Counted from the first letter of the stretch, positions 12,201-21,099 are shown. The stretch is 64,000 nt of DNA from Diadophis punctatus similis (GCA_023053685.1 JALIGW010000004.1:81994797-82058796), one strand, 5' to 3'. The notes: generated by a model from the sequence alone, not told the origin. Made by a program: numbers and translations.

Positions 12201-15200
12201 AGCTGATCATGTGCCAGCAGTGGGTTGCTCCCGGTTCGGCCCAATTCTGTGAACTGGTAGCGCCGGTGGCGGGAGGCTCTGCTCACCTGCCCGGGATGCT
12301 TCTGTGCATGCGCATAAGCACCATGTGCACACACTTACATGCACATGAACCAGTAGCAACGGGTTTTAGAACACACTAATGTTGTGCGCGCATGTGCGCC
12401 AGAAACCCAGAAGACAAACAGGCAAGGCCGTGCGTATCGGGCGACATTTGCTTCGCGTGCCACTTTGGGCACGCGTGCCATAGGTTCGCCATCACGGTGA
12501 TAGCCAATGAATGTGTGTTTTCAATTTATTTTACCACCCAACTCCAGCTGACTCTTGGCAGCTCACAATATATTACCATAAATATCCAATACAGACTAAA
12601 GCGAGATGGAATCCAGTTACTGTATACAAACAAAAATAACAATAATACACCAAACAACTCCCCCCCCCCCCAGCTAAACCCAAGATTTGGCGAAAACATC
12701 CAGAATATAGTAAAGGAGTAGAAACAGTCAGATTCTTTCCATTTTGTTTAGCTTCTCCATTTTCCAGTTTTAGCCTTTTTTTCTGCATAAATGTGCAGCT
12801 TTATTTTATTTATTTATTTATTTTATTTGGAGGTTCTTCTATGCCGCCCGACTCCCTGAGGACTCAGGGCGGCGTACAACATTTTAATAAGACAACCAAC
12901 CAAATCATTAAAAAGCAGGTTAAAAACAATAACATCCATCATACAAACATACATGGGGGAGACATCCGATGTAATATTATCTCAAAATTACCCGGCCTGC
13001 AGGAAGAGCCATGTCTTAATGGCTTTTCGGAAGGCCAGCAGGGTGGGGATAATCTGGATCTCCAGGGGAGTTGGTTTCAGAGAACAGGGGCCCCTACAGA
13101 GAAGGCCCTCCCCTTTGGGGAGTTTAAAATATTCCACTCCGTTTTAACTCATTCAACAATACTTATACGGCTTATTTTTGAAAGCAGTTTTCCCAGAATG
13201 TTTTAAAATAGGTCACAAAAAAAGATTGAGACTATAGCCAAGCATCATGGCAATTGAGTTTACTTATTTCATAAAGTGCACATTTGGTAAGCCCGTACTA
13301 CAGACTAAAGAAAACTTTCAAAATCTCTTCTGAGATTCCTCTAGGACAGTGATGGCGAACCTTTTTTCCCTCGGGTGCCGAAAGCGTGTGCGCGCGTGTA
13401 ATTCAATGTCCCCCACACTCTCTGCATACACGCATGCCCCCCTGCGCTGCCCCGCCCCCTGCATGCGCATGCAACCCCACGCACTCTCCACGAATGCGTG
13501 CACGGCCCCCTGCACTCCATTTTGGGCCTAGCAAGCCTCCCTAAAGCCTCTGGAGGCCGGAAACGGCCCATTTCTAGACTTCTGTTAGGCCCCTTTTTTT
13601 ACCCTCCCCAGGCTCCAGAGGCTTTCTTGGAGCCTAGGGAGGGCGAAAACGGCCTCCCCCGCCCCTGGAGGCCTTCCAGAGCCTTCGCTCGAGCCCTATA
13701 CTTACCTGGCATCCAAAACAGGCTGCGTGGAGACTCCTGGGAGGGGAGGGGCGGCTGGGCGGGGCCAGCCAAAAATCAGCTGGCCGGCATGCGCGCTGGA
13801 GCTGAGCTAGGGCAACAGCTCGCATGCCCGCAGATATGGCTCAGTGTGCCACCTGTGTCACGCATGCCATAGGTTCGCCATCACGGCTCTAGGAGGTTGT
13901 CATTGTACTAGGATACCAAAGAACTGAAACTCCAATTCTGCTGTTCCAAACGAAGAAGAAAGAATTGGAAAAAGCTGAAAGAAAGGCTCAGATTAATGGC
14001 TTTCACTCAGATTTCTTACTGTATTTGCATTTTAGTAGGCTTTCCTGTTCATTACTCATTCAGAGCTCCTGGTTGTACTTGTCATTTACAGAATAACAGA
14101 GTTGGGAGGGACCTCGGAGGTCTTCTAGTCCAACCCCCTCTTTATTTTATGAAACTTACATTGACAAATAGAAAATTACATTCTTTTCGAGTTAGCTATG
14201 AGATCTATTTCTTTTTTTAAAAAAGATGAGTGCAGTGCTCTAGAATGGTGGTTCTTAACCTTTTCTTCCCCATGGACTTCCTTTAAATACCTTTTTGTGG
14301 CCAAGCACCATGGCACGGACCCCCAAGACTCAAGATTTTCGCAGACCTCCCTGTGATGACATCACACAACCTCCAGGAACCACTGGTCTAGAACTGGACA
14401 TCCACCTATCTGAAATGGTAGAGGGTCTCCTGCTTGAGCAGGGGGTTGGACTAGAAGACCTCTGGGGTCCCTTCCAGCTCTGTTCTGAATGAAGTTTCTT
14501 GTGCACAAGCCTACCCACCTTTCAGTGTTACCCAGTTCTTGCAAAATTGGTACTGGCTTCTCATGTGAGATTATAGGATGTGTGTCAACTCTAAAGCGAC
14601 TTGAAACACCTTAGCGTTTATTAACCAGAATTTTCCTTTGTAAGAAAGGAAGTATTTTTGCTACCTAAGGGATACATTTTTCAGCAAGTTACATTGTTCA
14701 TTCGAACTAAATTTCACTACCCTGCTTACTAGTAAAACGGGGTGGGTTTTTTTTCCCACTTAAGAAATGTTTGCTTGCATGAAAGCTCTAGATACCTAGA
14801 TATTAAAATCTAGATCATTGCAATATCTGGAATGTTAGATCTACGAATCTAGATATTAAAATTCAGCTTTGAAAACTGTCCTTTATTAATGGTTTCTTTT
14901 CTTGCAGATAACTCGGAGCTAGGAGACAAATCTCCAACGGATACAATACCTCAACCATCTTCCACCAGTCTAACTCCTAAGGGACAGCCCTTACCAGAGA
15001 TTGCAATTGAGAGTACAGATATTGGTAAAGTGCAGATTACTATCTTACCTGAATTTTAACCCCAGGCAAATGTAATGAAAACATAGCATTAACTGTGTTT
15101 GTGTCCATTACACCGTTTAAATTGTGCTGTGTTTTCTCATTGGCCTCAAAAGTGAGAGATGCCTGACATTTTAGAAAATTATTTTTAGGCAGCATTTAAA

Positions 15201-15814
15201 GCAGGAATATTGTTGAGAAATCAATTACTCCAGGGAATAATATTTTAAGCTTTAGGTTTCCCTCCCATCAGACATAATAAAGTGAAATTAAACTGGATGT
15301 GGTTTAGCAAGAAACAGAATATTTGCTTAATTTTAGAAATCATTGCCTTTTAGCAAGTCCTTCGTATTTTCCAAATAATAGTAAATGTAGCTTTTTCTTA
15401 AGATTAACCTATTATAGAGTTTTTAATTTCCTCTGCCCTGTAGACATTGTGACAAAAATACTGATGTTCATCAGTGTGATTTTTTTTTTTTTTGGATTTA
15501 TTTAACTTCCCCATAGAGGAGCCACCCACGTAAGTTTCTAAGTGAACAGAGGTGTTGGGTTATGCTGCTTCCGTTCTTTTTGATCTTTTGGTTGTTACGT
15601 GAGGTCTTCTACACCTCTTATCATAGCTCTTTAAAAATTATACCCTGTCAGTTAGTTGCATATGCTAAATTGGCTACAATAGTGTGAAAATTTTGTGAAT
15701 GTTTAGTTAAGCGTATATTTTGAGGTACTTTAATGGATTTGTTCTCCTTTAGGGTTTGGTAGCCGCTGTGGAAAACCAAAAGGACCAAGAGACCCTCCTT
15801 CAGAATGGACATGA
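186..15814 (+). CDS. PTPN12: PTPN12 (PTP-PEST) 3' portion, eight exons, 5' partial
   Basis: Protein tyrosine phosphatase non-receptor type 12, a cytosolic phosphatase acting on p130Cas, paxillin and other adhesion and signalling proteins. Exons read: 186-263, 348-446, 2311-2396, 6609-7585, 9849-9940, 11678-11708, 14908-15024, 15753-15814, all with AG/GT borders and continuous frame (1542 nt, 513 codons plus stop). Recognisable in order: the end of the PTP domain with the Q-loop (QTKEQYELV), the p130Cas-SH3 type PPPKPPR motif at 2368-2388, a long PEST/Ser-Thr-rich tail, the Shc-binding NPLH motif at 7381-7392, and the C-terminal homology motif ending in DPPSEWT. The catalytic Cys loop lies left of the window. 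The exon expected between 7585 and 9849, carrying the second proline-rich motif, was not found. Identity is firm from sequence similarity recalled from vertebrate PTPN12 and from synteny with RSBN1L and TMEM60. Confidence 0.95.
348..446 (+). CDS. PTPN12: PTPN12 exon: end of catalytic domain
   Basis: There are 33 codons between CACAG and GTACGT. The exon encodes EQYELVHRAIAQLFEKQLQ, the last helix of the phosphatase domain, then a linker. The frame is continuous with the exon ending at 263 across an 84 bp intron. Confidence 0.95.
797..918. mobile_element. Palindromic hAT-type MITE, copy A
   Basis: Begins CAGGGGTCTCC and ends with a near complement TACCCCTG. The two halves (GTGGACTTCAATTCC and the inverted GAGTTGAAGTCCAC) fold on each other. 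The flanks GTTTAGAT and ATTTAGAT are an 8 bp target duplication with one mismatch, typical of hAT elements. Lies in a PTPN12 intron. Confidence 0.8.
1652..2070 (+). mobile_element. Tc1/mariner-type MITE (CAGGTAGTCC family), copy 1
   Basis: The left end CAGGTAGTCCTTGGCTTA is inverted at the right as TAAGTCAAGGACTACTTA, flanked by TA on both sides. The interior carries the family's GTTAAGTGAATC repeats and a CATGTGACCATGGGGAT segment. TA duplications suggest the Tc1/mariner (pogo/Tigger) superfamily. Any ORF inside is not coding. Confidence 0.85.
2122..2184 (+). repeat. (GAAT)n then (GAAA)n microsatellite
   Basis: About nine GAAT units run directly into about seven GAAA units. Confidence 0.95.
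2311..2396 (+). CDS. PTPN12: PTPN12 exon: first proline-rich SH3 ligand
   Basis: 86 nt between TTCGACAG and GTACCC. It encodes an acidic linker followed by DSPPPKPPRTR; the PPPKPPR motif (2368-2388) corresponds to the known p130Cas SH3-binding site of PTP-PEST. It ends in phase 2, and the split AG/C serine codon is completed at 6609. Confidence 0.93.
2709..2808 (+). mobile_element. Truncated CAGGTAGTCC-family MITE, left end only (copy 2)
   Basis: TA then CAGGTAATCCTCGACTTACGACC, similar to the left 100 bp of the family, broken where the AATAG field starts. A second left-end fragment lies inverted at 5294-5435, so the two flank the CR1/hAT block in opposite orientations. Confidence 0.75.
2809..4198. 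repeat. AATAG/GGATA pentanucleotide field, ~1.4 kb
   Basis: Near-continuous AATAG units with interspersed GGATA, AATAA and a recurring AAAAAATAGGAATAGGGATA block, pointing to higher-order duplication of sub-arrays. It abuts the 3' terminus of a minus-strand CR1 fragment whose natural tail is ATTCT repeats, so the array looks like expansion of that tail. Within a PTPN12 intron. Confidence 0.95.
4199..4393 (-). mobile_element. CR1 LINE 3' end fragment
   Basis: GTTGGAAGGAACCTTGGAGG followed by TCTTCTAGTCCAACCCCCTA is the classic antisense CR1 3' signature, continuing through the ACAACTTCTGGAGGCAAGTTG segment. It is 5' truncated near 4390, where a hAT element is inserted. Confidence 0.85.
4394..5293. 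mobile_element. hAT-type nonautonomous element with internal (CCTT)n
   Basis: Ends CAGGAGTGTCATAAACTC and GGTTTGATACCCCTG are inverted relatives, and the perfect 8 bp duplication TTCTAACT flanks it (4386-4393 and 5294-5301). The interior is GC-rich with repeated GAAAACGGAGCCC modules and a CCTT microsatellite. A shorter relative lies at 57513-57851. Overlapping ORFs of Ser/Pro/Leu repeats are microsatellite artefacts. Confidence 0.85.
4644..4750 (+). repeat. (CCTT)n microsatellite
   Basis: About 27 uninterrupted CCTT units inside the hAT element, followed by degenerate pyrimidine tract to about 4890. Confidence 0.98.
5294..5435 (-). mobile_element. CAGGTAGTCC-family MITE, inverted left-end fragment (copy 3)
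   Basis: Contains AACTTAACAACTGCGATGATT through GGCCGTAAGTCGAGGACGACG, the reverse complement of the family's left part. Its left side is cut by the CR1/hAT junction. Confidence 0.75.
5724..5919 (+). mobile_element. MIR-like tRNA-derived SINE
   Basis: A B-box-like AAGTTCAATCC is followed by the family core GGTTGACTCAGCCTTCC, GTAAAATGAGGACCCAG and the L2-type tail GTGAAGCGGTATATAAGTC. The 5' tRNA part is decayed. Confidence 0.8.
5920..6102 (-). mobile_element. MIR-like tRNA-derived SINE, tail-to-tail with previous copy
   Basis: The reverse complement of the same family, from the tail (CTCTAAGCAGTTTACAGAGTC) to the A box region (CCACTGCGCCACC). Directly abuts the + copy at 5919, giving an inverted pair. 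Confidence 0.85.
6155..6534 (-). mobile_element. MIR-like SINE interrupted by a hAT MITE
   Basis: From AGCACTAGCGCTTAGACTTA to the B box (GGTTCGAACTG in reverse), then interrupted at TTCTAACC by the palindromic MITE at 6370-6504. It resumes with the A-box end CCTGCACCCCCACGG. Confidence 0.8.
6370..6504. mobile_element. Palindromic hAT-type MITE, copy B
   Basis: CAGTGTTTCTCAACCTTGGC at the left is exactly mirrored by GCCAAGGTTGAGAAACACTG at the right; almost the entire 135 bp folds into one hairpin. The perfect 8 bp duplication TTCTAACC lies at 6362-6369 and 6505-6512. Inserted in the SINE within a PTPN12 intron. Confidence 0.92.
6609..7585 (+). CDS. PTPN12: PTPN12 large exon: PEST-rich tail with NPLH motif
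   Basis: 977 nt between TTCCTAG and GTAAAT, open throughout. It begins SCLVEGD, then a proline-rich HPVPPILTPSPPS stretch, the conserved segment LSFEIKKVPLQEGP, a variable Ser/Thr/Pro-rich middle, and the conserved FTNPLHSDDSD (Shc PTB-type NPLH at 7381-7392). It ends after MSIARQ plus a divergent tail, in phase 1. The methionine at 6616 is internal, not a start. This is the counterpart of the single large exon of vertebrate PTPN12. Confidence 0.95.
7660..8250. repeat. Interspersed repeat with GCAGACGTTTCATTACC module
   Basis: Contains CTTGGTGGTTTTCTTGCAGA then CGTTTCATTACCAAACTAGG, a module that recurs at 11110-11560 and 46880-47110. The rest is diverged and contains a TGTATATAAAACATGTATAT inverted stretch. 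Class not determined; possibly a retroelement 3' end. Confidence 0.6.
8628..8836. mobile_element. hAT-type nonautonomous element
   Basis: CAGGGGTCCATGG at the left, GAGGAGAACCACTG at the right, flanked by CTGTAAAG and CTCTAAAG (7 of 8 matching). The left part resembles the MER1-like family at 45500. Confidence 0.7.
8937..9150 (-). mobile_element. CR1/L3-type LINE 3' end with AATAG tail
   Basis: AATAGAATAGAATTCTTTATTGGCCAAGTG begins the antisense 3' end of a LINE common in snakes, recalled as a CR1/L3 type with AATAG tail. It continues through GTGTACATAAGGAG and degrades by about 9150. Confidence 0.65.
9191..9590 (+). mobile_element. CAGGTAGTCC-family MITE, copy 4
   Basis: TA, then CAGGAAGTCCTCAACTTATA; the right end TGTAAGTCGAGGACTGCCGG is the inverse. 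Full-length, about 400 bp, diverged. Confidence 0.85.
9849..9940 (+). CDS. PTPN12: PTPN12 exon: C-terminal tail (SEW motif)
   Basis: 92 nt between TGTTTTAG and GTAAGT. In phase with the exon ending at 7585 it reads through SAEWNLLQ and SEQPKCT, aligning with the human segment that follows the second proline-rich motif. The preceding human-type exon, also phase 1 at both ends, is not found in the intron 7586-9848. Confidence 0.85.
10041..10327. mobile_element. hAT-type MITE (GTGAAATCCA family)
   Basis: The flanks GTGTAAAT are identical on both sides (10033-10040, 10328-10335). The ends read CGAGTGAAATCC and GGATTTCACCACTG. The interior includes CCACGCCCACCAAGCCACG and AACCGGTAG. The same family as 61334-61547 in opposite orientation. 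Confidence 0.85.
10627..10773 (+). repeat. 33 bp minisatellite, 4.5 units
   Basis: Unit starts at 10627, 10660, 10693, 10726 and 10759 (partial, 15 nt). Each begins CAGAGTTGAGTTAGGCTCAC. Units differ only by a C/T (CCCTTAATC or CCTTTAATC), so the array is young. Confidence 0.97.
11110..11560. repeat. Interspersed repeat (GATGTTTCATTA module) split by a SINE
   Basis: CGGATGTTTCATTATCCAAC and the inverted AAACATCTGCAAATAACC lie on either side. AGTGTGGGGTTTGCTCCC and GAGCAAACCCCACACTTA form an inverted pair. The SINE at 11258-11483 interrupts GATGATGTTA/CCTAGTTAG. Confidence 0.6.
11258..11483 (-). mobile_element. MIR-like tRNA-derived SINE, near full length
   Basis: Antisense copy from tail GCACTAGCACTTAGACTTAT to A box CCACTGCGCCACCAGG, with the B box AGGATCGAACTG in between. 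Confidence 0.85.
11678..11708 (+). CDS. PTPN12: PTPN12 micro-exon, 31 nt
   Basis: A short exon between TTAACAG and GTAAGC encodes GMKITESSQL plus one base. Both flanking phases fit (0 in, 1 out), which is the main support. It matches the position of a short human exon encoding a similar divergent tail segment. Confidence 0.75.
12016..12497. mobile_element. hAT-type element (CAGTGATGGCGAAC family), copy 1
   Basis: CAGTGATGGCGAACG at the left and GTTCGCCATCACGG at the right. The flanks TGACAGGC and TGATAGCC match at 6 of 8. A second hAT family (about 12215-12381) is nested inside. Confidence 0.85.
12215..12381. mobile_element. Nested hAT-type MITE (CAGCGGTGGGTTGC family)
   Basis: CAGCAGTGGGTTGCTCCCGG to GGGTTTTAGAACACACTAATG, matching 59998-60160. 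The flanking duplication is weak (5 of 8). Confidence 0.7.
12793..13140 (-). mobile_element. Unclassified LINE/SINE 3' end (CTATGCCGCCCGACTCC family)
   Basis: A TTTATTTATTTA tail precedes ATGCCGCCCGACTCCCTGAG and GGGCGGCGTACAACA. A second copy lies at 61098-61240. The antisense orientation is inferred from the T-rich left end. Confidence 0.5.
13347..13886. mobile_element. hAT-type element (CAGTGATGGCGAAC family), copy 2
   Basis: CAGTGATGGCGAACC left, AGGTTCGCCATCACGG right, with the perfect 8 bp duplication CTCTAGGA at 13339-13346 and 13887-13894. GC-rich interior with GCATGCGC runs. Overlapping ORFs are fortuitous. Confidence 0.92.
14091..14147 (-). mobile_element. CR1 3' terminal fragment
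   Basis: GAATAACAGAGTTGGGAGGG and CCTCGGAGGTCTTCTAGTCC, the antisense CR1 terminus. Confidence 0.75.
14246..14385. mobile_element. hAT-type MITE
   Basis: TGGTGGTTCTTAACC left and CCAGGAACCACTG right, flanked by CTCTAGAA and GTCTAGAA (7 of 8). Confidence 0.75.
14433..14493 (+). mobile_element. CR1 3' terminal fragment, sense
   Basis: GAGCAGGGGGTTGGACTAGA and AGACCTCTGGGGTCCCTTCC form the sense-orientation CR1 end. Confidence 0.7.
14908..15024 (+). CDS. PTPN12: PTPN12 penultimate exon
   Basis: 117 nt between CTTGCAG and GTAAAG, starting and ending in phase 1. It encodes a Ser/Thr/Pro-rich stretch ending in ESTDI, matching the conserved ATDIG that precedes the final motif. It is divergent in its middle, as is usual for this tail. 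Confidence 0.88.
15025..15752 (+). other. PTPN12 last intron, unique sequence
   Basis: 728 bp of AT-rich intron with no repeat, hairpin or ORF that I can support. Confidence 0.6.
15753..15814 (+). CDS. PTPN12: PTPN12 terminal exon: C-terminal homology motif
   Basis: The acceptor CTCCTTTAG is followed by 62 nt encoding GFGSRCGKPKGPRDPPSEWT and TGA. This C-terminal homology motif is shared by PTPN12, PTPN18 and PTPN22 and binds PSTPIP-family adaptors. It is near-identical to other vertebrates, so the gene's end is securely placed. Confidence 0.95.
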
Positions 15815-18490
15815 TGCAAGAACCAATGGACACATATTAAATTATACTGGAAAATTCAAGTGCCACTGAACAAGATCTGTAGTATTCCAATGCTTTATTT
15901 TTTTGGAATGATCGGTGTACATAGTTACACAATGGTACATTTTTGTATACATCTACACAAATATTAAAGATTCAAAATGGTGGATTCTATACTTCAAACT
16001 TAACTTTTTGCTGGGGCCATCAATCTGCCTTATTACATTTTAAAACAAGTATTACTTATGGTTTGTTACTTCAAGTATTATTGCCTTAATGTCTTTTAAA
16101 CCTGTTAAAACACTGTTTATAGACATGTTAATATGGTGAAACTTTTGACAGATTGAGTTTATGAACAACTTTTTTTGCAAATGTTTGATTACCATGTACA
16201 TTTTATTTTGTGTATGTATAGGGCAAGTCAGGTATATAATTTGATAAAGCTGCAATCGTAAAGTATTAACAGAAGGTGTAAGAAATCTCTGCATGAACTA
16301 AAGTTGTGTACCTTGTAAATTATTTGCCCTAATGTTTTAGAAAATAGTTTTTTTTAAAGAAAATGTTGGTGCACATTCAGAATTACAGAATAGCAGAGAT
16401 GAAGATTGTAATACATTTTGTAAATTGTAAGCAAAAGGTTATTTTTATATTATATACTGTTTCAACTGTCAGTCCTAATTTGTCCTGGTTTTCATCTAGT
16501 CACTGATATTCCATAAGTGCCTTGAAAGACCAGAATTTTTAGCATGAACAAGTTACCTATAGAGACTAGTGTTATCAACATATTTGAACTGTCAGTAAAA
16601 GAGAATATTTTAAAATCCTTTTAAGTTTTCCTTTATATTGTATTTCAATTTAAATCCTTAGAATTTTCAAAAGGAAAACCTTGGTAAGTATCCTCAGGAT
16701 TAAAATTATGACTAATAATGCTAGTAAATTTTTCCCCTAAGTTAAGTTTGATGTAAACATTTAAAAGCACCAAAATTCTTACTGCATCAACTCTTCCTTG
16801 ACAAACTTTACTGGCAAATTCCCAAAAGGCTGCCTACCAATTTGTTTCAGTTTATATTAGGGATTCTTCAAGAAATGAATTAATGAATATTTATATATAT
16901 ATTCTAGAAGAGGTAGCATTACTGACTTGGGCTTAAATGTCCTTCCGGTTATAAAATATTTTTGTTCCAAATCCCTTCCCTGCCCCTTTGATTTGCATGC
17001 TAGTGGTCACACCCTGAGAATAGCAATTAAAACTAAAATACCTAAATAGAATTGACTCTTACCCTTTTTCATTATAAGCCCATGGCAATTTCTGAAGGCG
17101 GCTGCTAACTCTCAAAAAATATAATGGTCGAGATTTCTAATTGTTACTTGGGTTAGCAAGCCATCCTTTCCCCTCACATACATAGGTTGAACTACCACGT
17201 TCAAATTCTTTAGGAATATGTATAGTTCCTATATGATGGCATTTTCATTTGACTTTTGGTCTGCTGTAGTGTAAATGTAACACATGCAGTTACTAACCTG
17301 ATGATTCAAAACCAATTATTTTATTGAAATATCCAGCAATGTATCTCTCACACACACACATAAATGTTGGAATGTTAGCCTAGACAGAAAAGGCTATGTT
17401 GGGTAAGGAGAAAAGAAGAGCAGAATTTACAGAATATTAGTTTTATTAAGAGTGAAACACTCCTGTATAAATCATGGGCTTAGTCTTTTGCTGGTAGTGG
17501 AAGATTGGGTTCTATCAACTATAATTTCCAGAGTGGACTTTCTGCAAAGCTCAGTAAGCACTGGGAGGACTGGCTTAAGCTGTTCTACGTAAAGATAGAT
17601 ACCTGAATTTAAGTGTACTAATACAGGGTGTGCAACATTTTACGTGGCTGAAAGCTGTATTTCAGAAAATCAAGGGGGTGCTTAAAATCAACCTGGGAGG
17701 AAGACATGCTATGACCAAACAATGTGGATTTCTTCCCTCAAGTTTCTTGTATTGAGGCTAATGTGCTTTTTTTTCTCTCCAGCAAAACCTGGTGGGAGAT
17801 CATGGTTCCCTTTATGGCAATTTGCTGCTAAATTAGTGCAGTTCTTGCTTCCAGGAAAAAAAAAAGAGGTATGGTGTAGGATCTTCATATGTCTGTCCAC
17901 CTATGGATGCAACTGTGGTTTCAGAAGATCATTATGAGTTTTTAAAAACCAATTTATTTCTCGCTTGCCTCGGAAATATATTCTGGAAAAGCACAATGCT
18001 GTCACAAGAGTATAGGGCATCTGTCAGTAACATGCTAATTTTATTACCACTGCCCAAAATCCAAGGAAAGGTAATTTAGTCTACCTTCTTCCTGAATTTT
18101 CCAAGTTGAATTAAAAAAACTTATTGGGAATATATTTACAGTAGTGCTTCAAGGTTTGCAAACCCTTTTGAATTTCCATTATTTCTGCCTAAATATGACT
18201 TAAAATGTCATTGTTTTCCTCCTCAAGTCCAAAAATTGGGTAAAGAGAACCCAATTAAACAGTCTTTTCCCCATTTGCCTTGAATGCGGAGATAATACAG
18301 TCTCGAAAATTGTATACGATTGTTTGCTAACTTTTTATATAGGCACTACAGTTCAGTTTGAAAATATCCACTATTATACTTACAAAATAACTCTTTTTAG
18401 AATATGAAGCATACTAAAAGATGGTATCACGGACATTGTGTGTTTAGAACAATGTGCCTTTTCAAAAGCGCTCATAATAAAAAACTTGAG
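15815..18490 (+). other. PTPN12: Probable PTPN12 3'UTR and downstream flank
   Basis: AT-rich and largely free of recognisable interspersed repeats, as expected for a conserved 3'UTR. Candidate poly(A) signals are ATTAAA at 15963-15968 and AATAAA at 18476-18481. Which one is used cannot be decided from sequence alone. No ORF here looks coding. Confidence 0.4.
15963..15968 (+). terminator. Candidate proximal poly(A) signal (ATTAAA) of PTPN12
   Basis: A hexamer ATTAAA lies about 150 nt after the stop codon. A distal AATAAA at 18476 is an alternative. Support is sequence only. Confidence 0.3.
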
Positions 18491-18740
18491 TTTTAATATT
18501 AAAATAACTTCCATATCTATGCCTTCTCATGACTTACAATGCTTATTTTAAAATGCTTCTATGTAATTCTTATTCTAAAATTATTCTAACACTGAGTTTC
18601 AAAGATCACCTCAAAACTTTTTTAAACAAAAGGTTATTTTAAACATAACTTTTATTTAAGCATTTTGAGTTCAAATAGTTTCTGCAAACATAACAAATGT
18701 AAATTTAGCTAATACTGTTCTTACACTATTAAGATAACAA

Positions 18741-18744
18741 CTAA

Positions 18745-18780
<36 letters not shown>
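18741..18780 (+). repeat. (AATA)n microsatellite
   Basis: About ten AATA units. Confidence 0.95.
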
Positions 18781-19660
18781 GTGAAATTTAATCTTGCAAC
18801 AAAAACCAGGGCAAGTTTAAAAACAGGAATAAGAGGAAATGAACAATCTAGATTGTGAAGATTGAATAAAATATTGAGCAGTTGCAATACTTGCACTATT
18901 ATATAAACATGACATCACAAAGCCAATTACAGTTCTTGGAAGAATTTGTGTTGCTGGACCATAAAGTTTATACATAGGATTTCCAGTCTTTAAATAAATA
19001 AATGGGGTACTTTCAAATTATGCCTTTGGAAATGTGTTGTTTTTGTAATCTGGAGGAAAGTGGTGGTTCGGTACTCATTGTTTGATGCTGTTGAATTTAT
19101 CGATATGATACAAATCTTGACAGATTTCACCTAACAATGAAAGTTTCATAATTCTATAAAGTTTTACACAGTAATGCGGTTAACAAAAACTTGTATTATA
19201 GAATGCCAGATTCACCCGACACATTTCCAATAAATAGAGGAAATATTGGAAATGTTCATGTAATATAATCTTAATTCCCCAGGTAGGTTTCATTTTTCAG
19301 TTAATACATTTGTTCTGATAGTATTTTTTAAAAAAGAAAACCTGTTAAGCTAGTTCTTCTATTTACATAATACATTTCTATTAAGGCACAACTTCAAGTT
19401 TATAGAGGTTTTTTTTGGTCCTTGAAGATTTTCAGCATATTTTCCACTTCAAATATTTAAAGAAGTCTTCTAAACCTACTTTTAAACCTCAACATTTGGG
19501 CTGCTACAATGGCTTCAGCAGGTAACGTCCTACCTGAAGGCTCAGGTACCATTAATTACCTGGAGATCTCAAGGGACCCCTAGTTGGGTCAGGATCTTAT
19601 AAAGTAGTTCACATCTATGGCTCTTAACCCTGGGAAGAAAAGCAAGAACAGGAAGTCATA

Positions 19661-19892
19661 GAACATAGAATAATAGGGTTGGAAGGGAACCTCAGAGGTC
19701 TTCTAGTCCAACCCCCTGCTGGAGCAAGAGACCCAATACCATTTTAGACAAATGGTTGTCCAATCACTTTCTGAAAGCCTTCAGTGATGGAGCACCCACA
19801 ACTTCTGAAGGCAAGCTATTCCATTGGTTGATTGTTCTCACCATTAGGAAATTTCTCCATAGTTCTAGGTTGCTCATCATCTTGGTTAGTTC
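19661..19892 (-). mobile_element. CR1 LINE 3' end
   Basis: GGGTTGGAAGGGAACCTCAG, AGTCCAACCCCCTGCTGGAG and ACAACTTCTGAAGGCAAGCT are read in antisense. Short AATA tail remains at the left. Confidence 0.85.
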
Positions 19893-20162
19893 TTAACTTG
19901 GGCCTTCTAGTGGGGTGATCAGAGAGAGGCAAAGGTTAGCTTATGTTGCCCTGGATCTCTCCTGATCTCCCCAACTTATTGTCACAGGCAGAAGAGATAA
20001 GGCCATGGGATGTGTGTGTGTCTGTCTCACTCACTCACTCACTCTCACTGTGTAATACCTATGTCACCAGGGTGTAAAAAAACAAACCAAAAGGGCAGTT
20101 CAGCTCAGGCAAGGTATGAAGAAGCTGACCAGGGCTATTGGACAACCATTTGTTTGAAATGG

Positions 20163-20237
20163 TATAAGGCTTCCTGCCTCAGCAGTGGATTGAATTAGAA
20201 GACCTCCAAGGTTCCTTCCAACTGTAGTTATTCTATT
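20163..20237 (+). mobile_element. CR1 3' terminal fragment, sense
   Basis: GATTGAATTAGAAGACCTCC and AAGGTTCCTTCCAACTGTAG, ending TTATTCTATT, the CR1 tail. Confidence 0.75.
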
Positions 20238-20757
20238 GACTTAGCAGCAATTGTTAGTCTGGGCAGAGGCCAATTTTCAAAGGCTAGATATCCTTTATGG
20301 TCCCTCTGTCCGAAGAAACATGGGACGCAGAGCAAGTCAGACTTACTTTCAGGCCTGCTCAAAAGTTGCAGGCTATTTGGAAAAATTCTGGATGACCAAG
20401 CTCAAAAAAAAAAATCTCGAGAGCTAATAGAGCAAGAGGTGTACTCCCATTCCTATTGTCCCTGCAGCCCCCAAGACAAGCCCTTGATGGAAATGGGCAG
20501 ACCATACTCAATCACAATCTTAAATTTAGGGGGCTTCCCCTATCCAAAAAAATCTCTCAGCCCCCACACCTTACTAAGGCAGTTTTGAAAGGGGAAGGCA
20601 TCAGAAACTGACCCACAAGATTGAACATGTTATACCATGCAAGTTAAAGGGGCCTTAAACATACATAGTAAGCCTCAAAGTTTCACACCAGACTGACCTA
20701 CGGAACTACATAGTAGCTTGCAAACACAGCCTGTAGGTAACCCTGCCAAGATTTCAA

Positions 20758-21068
20758 TGCAATTCTCCATTTGTATAGAAGCATCTTCTATTGCAATTCT
20801 CAACTTCCATAGGATCTTCTATTGCAATTCTCAACTTCTATAAAACGGGTCTTCTATTATTGCAATTCTCAATTTGTATAGAAGGATCTTTTATTGCAAT
20901 TCTCAACTTCTATAAAAAGGATCTTCTATTGCAATTCTCAACTTCTATAAAACAGTCTTCTATTACTGCAATTCTCAATTTGTTATAGGAGGATCTTTTA
21001 TTGCAATTCTCAACTTCTATAAAAAGGATCTTCTATTGCAATTCTCAATTTCCATAGAACCATCTTCA
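20758..21068 (+). repeat. ~34 bp minisatellite, about nine units
   Basis: Repeats of TGCAATTCTCAACTTCTATA followed by AAAAGGATCTTCTAT. Units vary between 31 and 37 bp with alternating CAACTTC and CAATTTG versions, suggesting a two-unit higher-order pattern. Sits just upstream of the RSBN1L CpG island. Spans a fortuitous ORF. Confidence 0.93.
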
Positions 21069-21099
21069 CATTCCGCAGCTTATGGTGAGTTTTGCAGCC

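Noticed and set aside
12018..12206. ORF MMANAFATECPKG and similar at 13349
   Set aside because: Both begin at the same terminus of a hAT MITE (CAGTGATGGCGAAC family); coincidental frames.
20791..20988. Small ORF with repeated AILNFY-type peptide
   Set aside because: Open only because the ~34 bp minisatellite lacks stops in that frame.
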